Assembly (NCBI GenBank): GCA_045632845.1
Contig: JAZQXL010000014.1
Location: 1 to 64,000, forward strand
Length of the DNA: 64,000 nt
Reading direction: 5' to 3'
From: RGIG4140 sp045632845
GTDB taxonomy: Bacteria; Pseudomonadota; Alphaproteobacteria; CAAHEQ01; UBA3637
Shown: positions 33,455 through 42,010 of the stretch, piece by piece
Position numbering within the stretch: the first letter of the stretch is position 1
Layout: each line of letters begins with the position of its first letter
Notes under the pieces: generated by a model
Databases searched by the model: none
What the model was told of the DNA's origin: nothing
The model's input: only the letters and a program-made list of their open reading frames with translations
Translations under genes and position numbers: made by a program

Positions 33455-35395
33455 TTACCCCATCCCTTCTCGGCCTTTATCAACAAAAGTGGTTGTTGGC
33501 TGCGTTTGTTGAGAATCCCGCAACACATCATTTATGCGACTTTCTTGGCCAGTGTCTTCCACCACAAGAGCCACATCTTTCAACACAGAGGAAACTTGAA
33601 TTTCAGCTGTAGGAGCTGGTTCAAGCATTTCTGCATCTGGCAAGACAAAATCACTCGACAGATCACTCTGGGCCAAAGAATTTTCATCCAATGGACTATT
33701 GGTGAAAACATACACCCCATCTCCTGCCGTGGTCATTTCAAGACCAGATTGCGCAACCAATTCATTTGGCTCATCCCCATAAACCAAAGCGGGTACGGCT
33801 TGCTCCGCTTCACTTCCTTGACTGCCATAATTGGCAAGATCTTCAGCAACAATATCCCCTAAATCAGCCATAGCCTGCTCATCAACAGAGCTTCCGTTAA
33901 TTGTGTCAGCACTCATTGTTTTTTGAACAGCAACGGCATCTCCATTCCCCGAAGAGCCCAAATCTTGAGGAACACCCAGCCCATCTACCTGAACAACATG
34001 ATTCATAGAGTTACTGGCATCGTTTGTTGCAGATACAGTCCTGTTCATATTTAACCTCGGTAACTCAACAGCTTTTGATGGCTCCTCACTTTCATTGGGT
34101 AGCACATCCAATCCAAAACCATAATTCAAACCATAGTCTTCAGAATTAATTGACGTTTGTGAGGGGTCAACACCCTGCCTCCTTTTGGGTGGATTGACAT
34201 TTTTGTTTGAAGTTTGCTGATCAGAAGCCCCCTCATTCATAGCGGCATCAAGATTACGAGTATCTGTCTTATACGCATTAAGAACTGAAGTACCGGCCTC
34301 ATTTGTAACCCGTCGCATAATCTCGAGACCTTCAGCCCCCATTCCATAAACCGCTCTCCCAGCAGGACCATCTGAGGTTGGATAGGTTGTATTAGCGATC
34401 ACACACGCAGAACCACCCGTGCAGTCTTCTCTTGGTGTGCTACCCAGCACATTTTCCAACTGCTTATCCTGTGGAACTTTTGCTCCCGTTGCAAGGTCAT
34501 CCGTTTTCTTAGCGGCTTTGGCTGCTGCTCTAACATCGGCTTCCAACTCATGTTGCAAAACAGTTGCTTGAGAAATTTCAGCCCCACTCACTCTGATTGG
34601 TCCCACAAAAATATTGCCCGTGGAAAGAGAATATCCATCGGGCAATTTTGAAAATGGGAGAAGTTCTGCAGGAATTGGCAATCCTTTTTTGGTGTAAGCT
34701 TCTTCAATTGCTTGAACGGTTGCCACAGGGTTGCTGTTATATACTTTTTTTAAAGCATCTACAGTTTTTGAATCAACCGTTTTGCCCCCAATATTTTGAG
34801 CTAATTGCTGAGGCGTGTAGAAAAAGCCAACATATTCTTTAGGAATATCTTTCCCTTTAAATTGTTCCGCAATAATGGCTTGCGCCAAAACAGGATTGGT
34901 TGCATAAATGGAACTTAATGCTTTTTTAATTTCACCTTTTGAAGCCCCAACACCAAAAATCTTCTTCCCAATACTTGCAACCGAATTATCAAACCGTTTT
35001 GCTGTTGAATAAACTTTATCAACCGACTGTTTAAACTCTGTCAATGACCGTGTATATTGCTCAAACTTGGCTTGCATCATTGCTTCTTGCTCTTGGCGCT
35101 TGAGCATTTCAAAATATTCCATCGCATTTTCAGGATTTGGAGCAATTTTTTGATGTATCACCTCTTCAATTTTTTGAGTCAAATTGGGTGAAATGTTATA
35201 AACTGCAATCAACTTTGAAAAGCTCTTTTCCAAATCTGGATCAGAACTAAACGCAGAATATTCATGCGCCAAAAATAAAAAACGTTGAAGCTCTTCTGTC
35301 TTCAACGTTTTCAAATCAACCGAATCAAAAATGGCAATTTCAGCCAAACAGCGTCTGGCATTTTTTTCTTTTTCCAATACCCTCGGCGATGACAT
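33455..35395 (-). CDS. Unknown 646-residue protein
   Basis: AAGGGGGATAAGGGT precedes the ATG. The first ~330 residues are helical and charged (MSSPRVLEKEKNARRCLAEI; repeated helices such as LSSIYATNPVLAQAIIAEQF and LKKVYNSNPVATVQAIEEAY, a ~60-residue internal repeat). The rest is low-complexity, acidic and Ser/Asn-rich, and probably disordered. There is no signal peptide, membrane span or family I recognise. The overall plan (helical N-terminus, disordered tail) resembles the gene at 52646, but I cannot claim homology. Monocistronic. Confidence 0.75.
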   Translation of the reverse strand: MSSPRVLEKEKNARRCLAEIAIFDSVDLKTLKTEELQRFLFLAHEYSAFSSDPDLEKSFSKLIAVYNISPNLTQKIEEVIHQKIAPNPENAMEYFEMLKRQEQEAMMQAKFEQYTRSLTEFKQSVDKVYSTAKRFDNSVASIGKKIFGVGASKGEIKKALSSIYATNPVLAQAIIAEQFKGKDIPKEYVGFFYTPQQLAQNIGGKTVDSKTVDALKKVYNSNPVATVQAIEEAYTKKGLPIPAELLPFSKLPDGYSLSTGNIFVGPIRVSGAEISQATVLQHELEADVRAAAKAAKKTDDLATGAKVPQDKQLENVLGSTPREDCTGGSACVIANTTYPTSDGPAGRAVYGMGAEGLEIMRRVTNEAGTSVLNAYKTDTRNLDAAMNEGASDQQTSNKNVNPPKRRQGVDPSQTSINSEDYGLNYGFGLDVLPNESEEPSKAVELPRLNMNRTVSATNDASNSMNHVVQVDGLGVPQDLGSSGNGDAVAVQKTMSADTINGSSVDEQAMADLGDIVAEDLANYGSQGSEAEQAVPALVYGDEPNELVAQSGLEMTTAGDGVYVFTNSPLDENSLAQSDLSSDFVLPDAEMLEPAPTAEIQVSSVLKDVALVVEDTGQESRINDVLRDSQQTQPTTTFVDKGREGMG

Positions 35396-35580
35396 ACCCT
35401 TATCCCCCTTAAAAAAATCATCTCCTTAAAACACTTGGTTTAAAAAAAACCACTCCTCAAGAACTCCTCTTTCCTTGAATAATTTTACCCTAACATAAAA
35501 ATTTTTTTCTTGTCAAGAAAAAATTTTTATCCTTTTTCACTTCCCGCATATTTTTTGATAACAATTTGTTTTTTAAATAT

Positions 35581-35633
35581 AAAAACACCTTTACAAATGG
35601 ATTTTAGTCCACGCATAAAGGTGTTTTTTTTAA
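35581..35633 (-). terminator. Probable terminator
   Basis: AAACACCTTT...AAAGGTGTTT arms with a long loop sit just past the stop of the ANK gene at 35639, with T residues on the minus strand. Confidence 0.55.
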
Positions 35634-35638
35634 TTTTA

Positions 35639-36640
35639 TTAAGCTTGACGGTCTTTTTCAAAATGAGGAGCTCTTTGTTCTGAAGGAGCATCGGTCAATT
35701 CTGCCCGTGCAGCTTCTCGCAACGCAGCAACAAAACCCAGTTGCGCACCAGATTTGCCCCCTGCATCTTGCAATGTTTTTTTAATTTCCATCAATTCATT
35801 GTGTCTTTCAGAACCAGGAACTGACAAACGAATGGTATCTTCCAAACGATCCATTGGCGTTTTTCCCTCTTGATCCTTAATGTTCACATCTGCCCCTTCA
35901 TTGATCAATTTTTTAACCAAACGAGGTGCCCCAAATTGAACAGCAATGTGCATTGGTGTTTTGCCTTTATTATCTTGAGCATTCAAATCAGCACCCATAT
36001 AAATCAAACGATCAATGCACAATTCTCTTTCAGGTGCCAAATGGCGATAAGCCACCAAACGATGCATTGGCGTTGACCCGACTATATCTTTTTGGTCAGC
36101 TCTGCCCCCTTTGTTCATCAATGTTGTCAATGTCCCCACATTGCCATACGCACAGGCAGCATGCGCCAAAGAATAACCAGTTTCATCCGCATAATTCACA
36201 TCCACACCTGTTTTTTGCAAAAAAGTTTCCATTGTTTGCCAATCAGCCAACGCAGCCACCTCTAATGGCAAAGGCATATTTTGAGATCCTTTTGCATCCA
36301 AAGATAACCCCGCATCCAAAAAGCCATTAAGACCCTCGGCATTCCAACTGGTCATGGCAACTTCATAAGGGGGCATACCATTTTCATTGCGAACATGCAT
36401 ATCAGCACCCATTGTAATGAGCATTTTGATCATTTCAGGGCTGGCATTTGCAGCTGCTTGGTGCAAAAATGAATTGCCATATTCATCTGGCTCTAATGAA
36501 ATTTGACCACTGGTGATCAACTCACGCATGGTTGCAAAATCATTATCTTGAATCGCATATCCGGCCACAATTTCTGGTGAAGGCCGATCTTCATTCCCTG
36601 TATATTCTATTTCATCTGCCAAATTGTCCTCGTTAGACAT
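35639..36640 (-). CDS. ANK-repeat protein
   Basis: 333 residues; AAGGGGGTACA precedes the ATG. Seven or so ankyrin repeats over residues 20-275 (SPEMIKMLITMGADMHVRNENG, GAPRLVKKLINEGADVNIKD) with a C-cap (GKTPMDRLEDTI), then a short helical tail ending PHFEKDRQA. No other domain is present. Minus strand TTGTCA and TAGAAA near 36700-36678 may be its promoter. Its own terminator follows, so it is monocistronic. Confidence 0.85.
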   Translation of the reverse strand: MSNEDNLADEIEYTGNEDRPSPEIVAGYAIQDNDFATMRELITSGQISLEPDEYGNSFLHQAAANASPEMIKMLITMGADMHVRNENGMPPYEVAMTSWNAEGLNGFLDAGLSLDAKGSQNMPLPLEVAALADWQTMETFLQKTGVDVNYADETGYSLAHAACAYGNVGTLTTLMNKGGRADQKDIVGSTPMHRLVAYRHLAPERELCIDRLIYMGADLNAQDNKGKTPMHIAVQFGAPRLVKKLINEGADVNIKDQEGKTPMDRLEDTIRLSVPGSERHNELMEIKKTLQDAGGKSGAQLGFVAALREAARAELTDAPSEQRAPHFEKDRQA

Positions 36641-37250
36641 TGTACCCCCTTGTATTTTTAGTTTATTAAATTTTTTCTAACACAAAAAAAAACGAATGAC
36701 AAGGGATTTTTTTTAGAGTTCGTCGGCGATAAGTTAAGAGCTGACGATTTATGAGCCCAACTGCCAGTCAGTTCAAATGAAGTTTCCATTTTACCCCATC
36801 CATTAGGCCGAGGTTTCCTTAAATGCCCAACCTTCTCAGAGTTTAAAAAGTGTTATAAAGGGCCATTTTTTAGAGAAAATCACTCCCTCAGGTACTTTGC
36901 GCTTGCGCGCTTTTATCCGTACACACGATAGTTGGTGAAATCGAGCGAAGAGATGATTGAACCCTACGAGTGGATGTGCTAGCCTGTGAGATTTGATGAA
37001 ATCACAATCGAACAGTTGCGAACAGAAAGGGCCCCATTTATGGGAATATCCAAAGGGGCCCACTTTAGTGGGAATATACACACTCAGTCGTTCTTTCTTA
37101 AAACTGACCTCTTTCTAACACTTTTATAAACGCATCCAACAGGTCGGAGGTTATTTTTAGAGCGCTTGCGCACTTTTGAGAAAACACCTTGCATTTACAT
37201 TTCAAATGTGTTTAAGTGATTTTATACATTCATAATTAAAGGAGCCTAAA
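36641..37250. other. Repeat-rich intergenic region
   Basis: 36733-36746 is an inverted copy of the CATCAGCTCTTAAC box. 36747-36789 resembles 20370-20402. Near 36842 and 37118 lie imperfect inverted arms (GTTTAAAAAGTGTTATAAA and TTTCTAACACTTTTATAAAC). Two adjacent near-copies of GGGCCCA..TTTA.TGGGAATAT lie at about 37030-37075. 37130-37160 is an inverted CCTGTTGGATGCG box with GCGCTTGCGC palindromes on both sides. An 81-codon minus frame here is judged spurious. The last ~60 bp should hold the promoter of the prepilin at 37251. Confidence 0.5.
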
Positions 37251-37703
37251 ATGAATTTCAAAAAACTTGAATCTGGTCGTTCTATGGTTGAAATGCTCGG
37301 TGTTCTCGCCATTATCGGTGTGCTTTCTGTCGGTGGCATTGCTGGGTATTCCCTCTCTATGCGTCGCCACAGAGCCAATCAAATTGCGGACTATACGTCA
37401 AAATATGCAATGCTTCTTTATGGCAAATGTCAAGGTCAAATATTGAATAATGAAGTTACAGATATAACAGAATGCGGCGTACGATATCATCCTGATCAAT
37501 TTGATTTAGGAAATTTACCAGCAGGGATGACGAATATTGCAGGTTATAAGATTTTATCAGATACAACTACAGGCGTTGACACCATCGTTGTGAGTGCAAG
37601 TTTTGATGATGACAAGCTCTGTCAAGCAGTGGGAGCCATTGCGGGAACTGGTTGTGATCAAAATGCTGGCAGGGTTGTTTTTTTTAACATCAAACAAAAC
37701 TAG
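37251..37703 (+). CDS. Type IV prepilin-like protein (family copy 5)
   Basis: 150 residues; AAAGGAGCCTAAA precedes the ATG. Leader MNFKKLESG, RSMVEMLGVLAIIGVLSVG, SLSMRRHRANQIAD. Variable domain with YGKCQGQ, ITECGVR, LGNLPAGM, TTGVDTIVV, and DKLCQAVGAIAGTGC, ending NIKQN. It is followed after 9 bp by another family member, so the two form a pair. Confidence 0.85.
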   Translation: MNFKKLESGRSMVEMLGVLAIIGVLSVGGIAGYSLSMRRHRANQIADYTSKYAMLLYGKCQGQILNNEVTDITECGVRYHPDQFDLGNLPAGMTNIAGYKILSDTTTGVDTIVVSASFDDDKLCQAVGAIAGTGCDQNAGRVVFFNIKQN

Positions 37704-37712
37704 GAGCCTAAA

Positions 37713-38168
37713 ATGAAATTCAAAAAAACAGAATCTGGCAGGTCAATGGTGGAAATGCTGGGCGTTCTTGCCATTATCGGTGTTCTCTCCGTTGGTGGGA
37801 TTGCAGGCTACTCCCTCTCTATGCGCCGTCACCGGGCCAATCAAATTGCTGACACTGCTGCCAAATATGCAGTGGTTCTTTATAACAGATGTCAACAGCA
37901 TCTTATAGCAGGAACAACAAGTAAAGATTCACAAGTCACCTGCTTAGGGGATATATTACCCTCATTTGAAGATGCGGGTATTGGGCCTATGCCTAGCGGT
38001 GTTAGCCTATTTGAATCTTACGCTGTTGATCTTGATACAGTAGATGGTGTTGATAAAGTTTTTATGACTCTAGGGTTTGATGATAATAAACTTTGCCAAC
38101 CGGTTGCATCTGTTACTGGCGGCCAATGCAGCAGTTCCTTAGCAATTATCAGCTTCAAACAAAACTAA
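37713..38168 (+). CDS. Type IV prepilin-like protein (family copy 6)
   Basis: 151 residues; CTAGGAGCCTAAA precedes the ATG. Leader MKFKKTESG with the standard cleavage site and helix. Variable domain with YNRCQQ, VTCLGD, GIGPMPSGVS and NKLCQPVASVTGGQC, ending SFKQN. Second gene of a prepilin pair with its own terminator. Confidence 0.85.
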   Translation: MKFKKTESGRSMVEMLGVLAIIGVLSVGGIAGYSLSMRRHRANQIADTAAKYAVVLYNRCQQHLIAGTTSKDSQVTCLGDILPSFEDAGIGPMPSGVSLFESYAVDLDTVDGVDKVFMTLGFDDNKLCQPVASVTGGQCSSSLAIISFKQN

Positions 38169-38184
38169 TTTTATTTACCCTATC

Positions 38185-38219
38185 AAAAACACCTTTGTGC
38201 TCAACAAGGGTGTTTTTTT
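38185..38219 (+). terminator. Rho-independent terminator
   Basis: AAAACACCTT...AAGGGTGTTTT hairpin with seven T residues. Confidence 0.75.
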
Positions 38220-38267
38220 GACAGCACCTTACTTGAAACGCTTAATTATTCACCCCATCTTAAGAAG

Positions 38268-38618
38268 ATGAAAACAATCCTTATTGTTGAAGACAACCCC
38301 ATAAACCAGCGTCTTTTTTTTGATGTGTTACAAGCCTATGGTGCGCATCCTATCAAAGCTTTTGACGCCAAAGAAGCATTAAACATTTTGAGCCAAACAA
38401 CACCTGATTTGATTTTAATGGATATTCAGCTTCCCCATATTTCTGGGATTGATTTGGTCAGGCATATTCGATCCTTACCCCGTTTCAAACACCTACCCAT
38501 CATTGCCACAACCGCCTTTGCATTTGAGGGGAAAAAAGAGGAACTTCTTCAACAAGGTTTTGATGATGTGCTTTTCAAACCCATTGATATTCACTCCTTA
38601 AAAAAACTATGCGATTAA
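38268..38618 (+). CDS. Single-domain response regulator, DivK-like
   Basis: 116 residues, a complete receiver domain: acidic pair in ILIVEDNPINQRLF, phosphoacceptor Asp in LILMDIQLP, Thr/Ala in IIATTAFAF and conserved Lys in VLFKPID. The VEDNPINQRLF start and MDIQLPHISG core closely resemble DivK, the alphaproteobacterial cell-cycle phospho-relay protein. No output domain. The ribosome site is weak (TTAAGAAG). It is separated by a short gap from a convergent DUF3137-like gene. Its 3' third is duplicated in the chimeric gene at 39691. Confidence 0.85.
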   Translation: MKTILIVEDNPINQRLFFDVLQAYGAHPIKAFDAKEALNILSQTTPDLILMDIQLPHISGIDLVRHIRSLPRFKHLPIIATTAFAFEGKKEELLQQGFDDVLFKPIDIHSLKKLCD

Positions 38619-38631
38619 ACAAAAAGATCTT

Positions 38632-39543
38632 TTATCTTTCAAACAGATAAACTGTTTTTTTAATAGCCTCAACTGTGTCATAAAAAAGAGCAAAAGATAA
38701 TTCATTTTTATCCTGCGGCGCAATATCAACAGTATTAACATCAAAAAATTCAAACAAATTTATTTCAGATTCAATAAGCAACAACAACTGCTTATCAAAA
38801 AAGGAAGCATCAATGCGTGGATTTTTATAACCAGATGTTAAAAAACGAAAAACTTCTTTTGTTTTATCTATTTTTTCAACAAAATCAGACGTTACAAATC
38901 GTTTTGCTTCATCCTCATTATCTGTTGCAACAAAATTTTTGTTAAGCCAATTTTCATCCAAATCTAAAGAAACTTCTTTTAACCCTCCTTCTAAAACAGG
39001 TTTTTGAAAAAAGAAAGAATCATAAACAATCGTTTTGTTTTTCACAGAAAAATACGGGATTGAAAAAAGCAATTTATATTTAATTTTCCCCTCATCAGAA
39101 ACATCATAACACTCTGAAATATAAAATTTTTCAAATTTCCCCTTTCCTTTAAAACCATCTTCAAACACCCCACAAATGTTTAAATTTGATTTTTTAACAA
39201 AACGCTTATTAAATTTTAAATTATCTGGTTCCAAATCAAGCAAATTCAAACAAAAAGCAAATAAGGCATTTTTTTCTTTATTCAGCTCTTTTTTAATGGT
39301 GATAAATTGTTTAAAATGCCGCTTGAGAAAAAAGCAACTAATAGCAATAAAAGGAAGACAAATTAAAAAAAAATCACCACAAGCAGTTGTACTTAATAAT
39401 CCAAAGACAACACCATAACTAATCATTTTTTTTTGATGCTTTTTTAAATCTTGAAGCAATAATTTTTGCTTATCATAGCTTTTAGACAAGTCATATTTTA
39501 AATACGAGTCAACTCTTTTTAAAAACGCTTCTTTTGAAATCAT
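38632..39543 (-). CDS. DUF3137-like membrane protein
   Basis: 303 residues; AAAGGGGGATACCG precedes the ATG. A charged N-terminal helix, two adjacent membrane segments at ~40-75 (YGVVFGLLSTTA, FLICLPFIAISCFF), then a cytosolic-type domain ending with the pattern NFVATDNEDEAKRFVTSDFV...F.......I.ASFFDKQLLLLIESEINLFEF, which fits DUF3137. Function of the family is unknown. It is paralogous to the gene at 39944; both lie convergent to a small plus-strand gene. Confidence 0.7.
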   Translation of the reverse strand: MISKEAFLKRVDSYLKYDLSKSYDKQKLLLQDLKKHQKKMISYGVVFGLLSTTACGDFFLICLPFIAISCFFLKRHFKQFITIKKELNKEKNALFAFCLNLLDLEPDNLKFNKRFVKKSNLNICGVFEDGFKGKGKFEKFYISECYDVSDEGKIKYKLLFSIPYFSVKNKTIVYDSFFFQKPVLEGGLKEVSLDLDENWLNKNFVATDNEDEAKRFVTSDFVEKIDKTKEVFRFLTSGYKNPRIDASFFDKQLLLLIESEINLFEFFDVNTVDIAPQDKNELSFALFYDTVEAIKKTVYLFER

Positions 39544-39625
39544 CGGTATCCCCCTTTAATAATGATATAAAAAAGTACTCTTTTCTAGCCTTTTTGTCAA
39601 TAAAAGAAAAAGCCGCTCCTCTTGC

Positions 39626-39654
39626 TTGACAACTGGGTTTAAAATTTGTATAAA
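39626..39654 (+). promoter_or_regulatory. Promoter of the chimeric gene
   Basis: TTGACA (39626-39631), 17-bp spacer, TATAAA (39649-39654). AAAGGGATAACAG and the ATG follow. Confidence 0.75.
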
Positions 39655-39690
39655 AACTTTCATTCAAAACTCAAAAAAAAGGGATAACAG

Positions 39691-39936
39691 ATGAAAAAGA
39701 TTTTATGTTTAAGTGTTTGTTTTTTAAGCGTTCAAGCGTTTGCATTGGACCACAACTGCATTCCCCACATTGAACAGTTGGAACGGGAATTTAAAAATTG
39801 CACCGTTGAATATGGCGACAATGCCACAACCGCCTTTGCATTTGAGGGGAAAAAAGAGGAACTTCTTCAACAAGGTTTTGATGATGTGCTTTTCAAACCC
39901 ATTGATATTCACGCCCTTAAAAAACTGTGTGAATAA
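39691..39936 (+). CDS. Chimera: secreted-protein N-terminus fused to receiver C-terminus
   Basis: 81 residues. Residues 1-47 are identical, at DNA level too, to the start of the gene at 40965, including the signal peptide (MKKILCLSVCFLSVQAFA). From FAFEGKKEELLQQGFDDV onward it equals the last third of the DivK-like gene at 38268, apart from the final codons (HALKKLCE versus HSLKKLCD). The joint lies in TGCCACAAC (39822-39830), a 9-bp sequence present in both parents. The frame is kept, and a consensus promoter and ribosome site are present, so it may be expressed. The product lacks the phosphoacceptor Asp and would not fold as a receiver. Confidence 0.8.
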   Translation: MKKILCLSVCFLSVQAFALDHNCIPHIEQLEREFKNCTVEYGDNATTAFAFEGKKEELLQQGFDDVLFKPIDIHALKKLCE

Positions 39937-39943
39937 TTTTTTC

Positions 39944-40831
39944 TTATTTTAACAAAATTTCAGCAACTTTGTTGATGTTTGAAAGATGATCATAAAGATC
40001 ATGATAATACTGATTACCAAACAAATCTTCATAAATTAAATCAAAATTAAGCCGTTTAGAGGCAGGCACAAATCGTTTGGGCTCATAAACACTTTGCCCC
40101 ACATGAATAGCCAAAAACAACTGTCCATCAAAAGCTGAAATATCAATTAGATACGGGAACAGTTCTTTTATTTTTTGTATCTTATCAACAAAGTTATACG
40201 TCACGAGCATCTCCGTTTCTAGCTTGTTTTTTGAAAAAATCAAGTTTTCATCAAACCAGCTATGCGAAAACAAAGCATCCACCTTTTCAAACCCAGCCAC
40301 AAAGGGTTTGAAAATACTTGCACAGTTAAAAATCAATGTTTGATTATTTGTATAAGGGTACTCCAGTGCAAACAACAACACTTTTTGCCGTTGATTTTTA
40401 AGATATGAAAGCTCAGAAACAAAAAATGATTTATCCCAACAAGCGCCTTGAAACATCATGTTAGATTTCATTTTTTGAAAGCCAAACAATCGTGTTTTTT
40501 TGATAAATTCATCCCCTATTTCATCACTTAAAAACTTTAACCCTAAACAAGCTGAGGCATCAAAAAAAATAGATTTTTTAATCACTTGAACGCGTGAAAA
40601 AACATTAAATAATCCAAAAAAAGAATAAAACATTAACACATTAAAAAATAACACAAAAATCAAGGAACCTGAAACAACAGATGAAACAATCACAGCTCCC
40701 AACATGCCCATCAAAAATAAACAAAGATTAAACTTGTATAATCTTTTCAGCTTAAAAAATTCACCCCTTATTTGAGGGTTATCTAAAACATTTTTTTCAA
40801 CAAGTTCTAAAAATTCTGCTTTTGAAATCAT
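39944..40831 (-). CDS. DUF3137-like membrane protein (paralog)
   Basis: 295 residues from ATG 40831 (MISKAEFLELV), chosen because AAAAGGAGCTATCT precedes it and the longer frame overlaps the promoter. Two hydrophobic segments at ~33-75 (LCLFLMGMLGAVIVSSVV, LIFVLFFNVLMFYSFFGLF). The C-terminal pattern NLIFSKNKLETEMLVTYNFV...ISAFDGQLFLAIHVGQSVYEP parallels the gene at 38632. Its stop lies 7 bp past the chimeric gene's stop on the other strand. Confidence 0.7.
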   Translation of the reverse strand: MISKAEFLELVEKNVLDNPQIRGEFFKLKRLYKFNLCLFLMGMLGAVIVSSVVSGSLIFVLFFNVLMFYSFFGLFNVFSRVQVIKKSIFFDASACLGLKFLSDEIGDEFIKKTRLFGFQKMKSNMMFQGACWDKSFFVSELSYLKNQRQKVLLFALEYPYTNNQTLIFNCASIFKPFVAGFEKVDALFSHSWFDENLIFSKNKLETEMLVTYNFVDKIQKIKELFPYLIDISAFDGQLFLAIHVGQSVYEPKRFVPASKRLNFDLIYEDLFGNQYYHDLYDHLSNINKVAEILLK

Positions 40832-40862
40832 AGATAGCTCCTTTTTTTTGCCCCATACTTTC

Positions 40863-40891
40863 AGTATAGCACAAAACTGATTTTGCGTTAA
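40863..40891 (-). promoter_or_regulatory. Promoter of the second DUF3137-like gene
   Basis: Minus strand TTAACG (40891-40886), 17-bp spacer, TATACT (40868-40863). Confidence 0.6.
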
Positions 40892-40906
40892 CATTTTTTT
40901 AATCCA

Positions 40907-40935
40907 TTGACTTTCTTTTTCAAAACGCCTATAAA
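40907..40935 (+). promoter_or_regulatory. Promoter of the small secreted protein gene
   Basis: TTGACT (40907-40912), 17-bp spacer, TATAAA (40930-40935). Unrelated in sequence to the promoter of the chimera, so the chimera's copy of the gene did not include this region. Confidence 0.7.
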
Positions 40936-40964
40936 AAAACAAATCAACAAAAGGATATATCGCT

Positions 40965-41426
40965 ATGAAAAAGATTTTATGTTTAAGTGTTTGTTTTTTA
41001 AGCGTTCAAGCGTTTGCATTGGACCACAACTGCATTCCCCACATTGAACAGTTGGAACGGGAATTTAAAAATTGCACCGTTGAATATGGCGACAATGCCA
41101 CAACTGCTGATATGAATAACGCCTCTTACAATGCCGCTGAATGTGCGGTGAACATTGCTCACAAGTTGTTTGATACTTATTACGCTTCAACCGCTGATGA
41201 TACAAAAAAACAATTTGATGCCCTTGTGCGTCAAATTTACAGTTATTCACACAACTTGGTGCAAGAAAGCGATTATGCAAAAGAGCATTATGTCGGTTCA
41301 ATTTATAATTCCATAGCGATTAACAAGGCTGAAGATTTGATTAAAGAGTTAACAAAAAGCTACCTTGTCGGCCTCAAATCTGAATGTGAAGACGCCACTG
41401 ATTATAAACCACCTAGAAGACGATAA
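40965..41426 (+). CDS. Small secreted helical protein
   Basis: 153 residues; AAAAGGATATATCGCT precedes the ATG. Signal peptide MKKILCLSVCFLSVQAFA, mature LDHNC. Four Cys (DHNC, FKNC, AAEC, KSEC) and an all-helical pattern recall LprI/DUF1311-type lysozyme-inhibitor-like periplasmic proteins, but I cannot confirm that. The C-terminus is basic (PPRRR). It is the intact parent of the chimeric gene at 39691. Confidence 0.75.
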   Translation: MKKILCLSVCFLSVQAFALDHNCIPHIEQLEREFKNCTVEYGDNATTADMNNASYNAAECAVNIAHKLFDTYYASTADDTKKQFDALVRQIYSYSHNLVQESDYAKEHYVGSIYNSIAINKAEDLIKELTKSYLVGLKSECEDATDYKPPRRR

Positions 41427-41457
41427 AAAAAAGAGGGCTTAACCCCTCTTTTTTTAT
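41425..41457. terminator. Terminator shared by convergent genes
   Basis: AAAAGAGGG-CTTAA-CCCCTCTTTT hairpin with A and T runs, between the secreted-protein gene and the prepilin at 41473. Confidence 0.8.
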
Positions 41458-41472
41458 CCTTTATTAAACAGC

Positions 41473-41922
41473 TTAGTTTTGTTTGATGGTAAACTCAACA
41501 TAATCTCCAAAGCAAGTTGAACCCATAACAGATGCAAATGCTTGGCAGAGTTTATCGTCATCAAATGATACACTCATCCTGAGTGTATCAACACCTGTGG
41601 TTGGATCACTATTGACATAAGGGGCATGAATATCGTAAACACCAGCAGGGAAATCTCCCATATCAGCATTTTCAAAAGTAGGTAAGTTTGTTTTATCGCA
41701 TTTTGTGATATCAGTTAGTTCCCCATTCAGAACTTTTTGATGACACTGATTGTATGAGGCTAAAGCAAACTTTGAGACAACATCAGCTACCTGATTAGCA
41801 CGGTGACGGCGCATAGAAAGGCTATACCCTGCAATACCACCGACAGATAACACACCGATGATGGCAAGAACGCCAAGCATTTCAACCATTGACCGACCAG
41901 ATTCTGTTTTTTTGAATTTCAT
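41473..41922 (-). CDS. Type IV prepilin-like protein (family copy 7)
   Basis: 149 residues; AGGAGTTTAAA precedes the ATG. Leader MKFKKTESG with standard cleavage site, helix and SLSMRRHRANQVAD. Variable domain with YNQCHQK, ITKCDK, MGDFPAGVY, TTGVDTLRM and DKLCQAFASVMGSTC, ending TIKQN. The inverted-repeat element 42011-42175 lies 88 bp upstream, with a promoter pointing here. Confidence 0.85.
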   Translation of the reverse strand: MKFKKTESGRSMVEMLGVLAIIGVLSVGGIAGYSLSMRRHRANQVADVVSKFALASYNQCHQKVLNGELTDITKCDKTNLPTFENADMGDFPAGVYDIHAPYVNSDPTTGVDTLRMSVSFDDDKLCQAFASVMGSTCFGDYVEFTIKQN

Positions 41923-41986
41923 TTTAAACTCCTATTTTTAAATTAGTCTGTTTTTATCGTCTTAGCCCCGTTGGATGGGGTGAGAA

Positions 41987-42000
41987 CATCAGCTCTTAAC
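41987..42000. repeat. Dispersed 14-mer CATCAGCTCTTAAC
   Basis: Copies at 13891-13904, 20612-20625, 41987-42000 and (inverted, one mismatch) 36733-36746. All are intergenic and near a gene end or a repeat element. Confidence 0.7.
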
Positions 42001-42010
42001 TTACCTTTAT

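Noticed and set aside
36836..37081. 81-codon minus-strand frame
   Set aside because: No ribosome site, covers a patchwork of repeats and no coding-like pattern.
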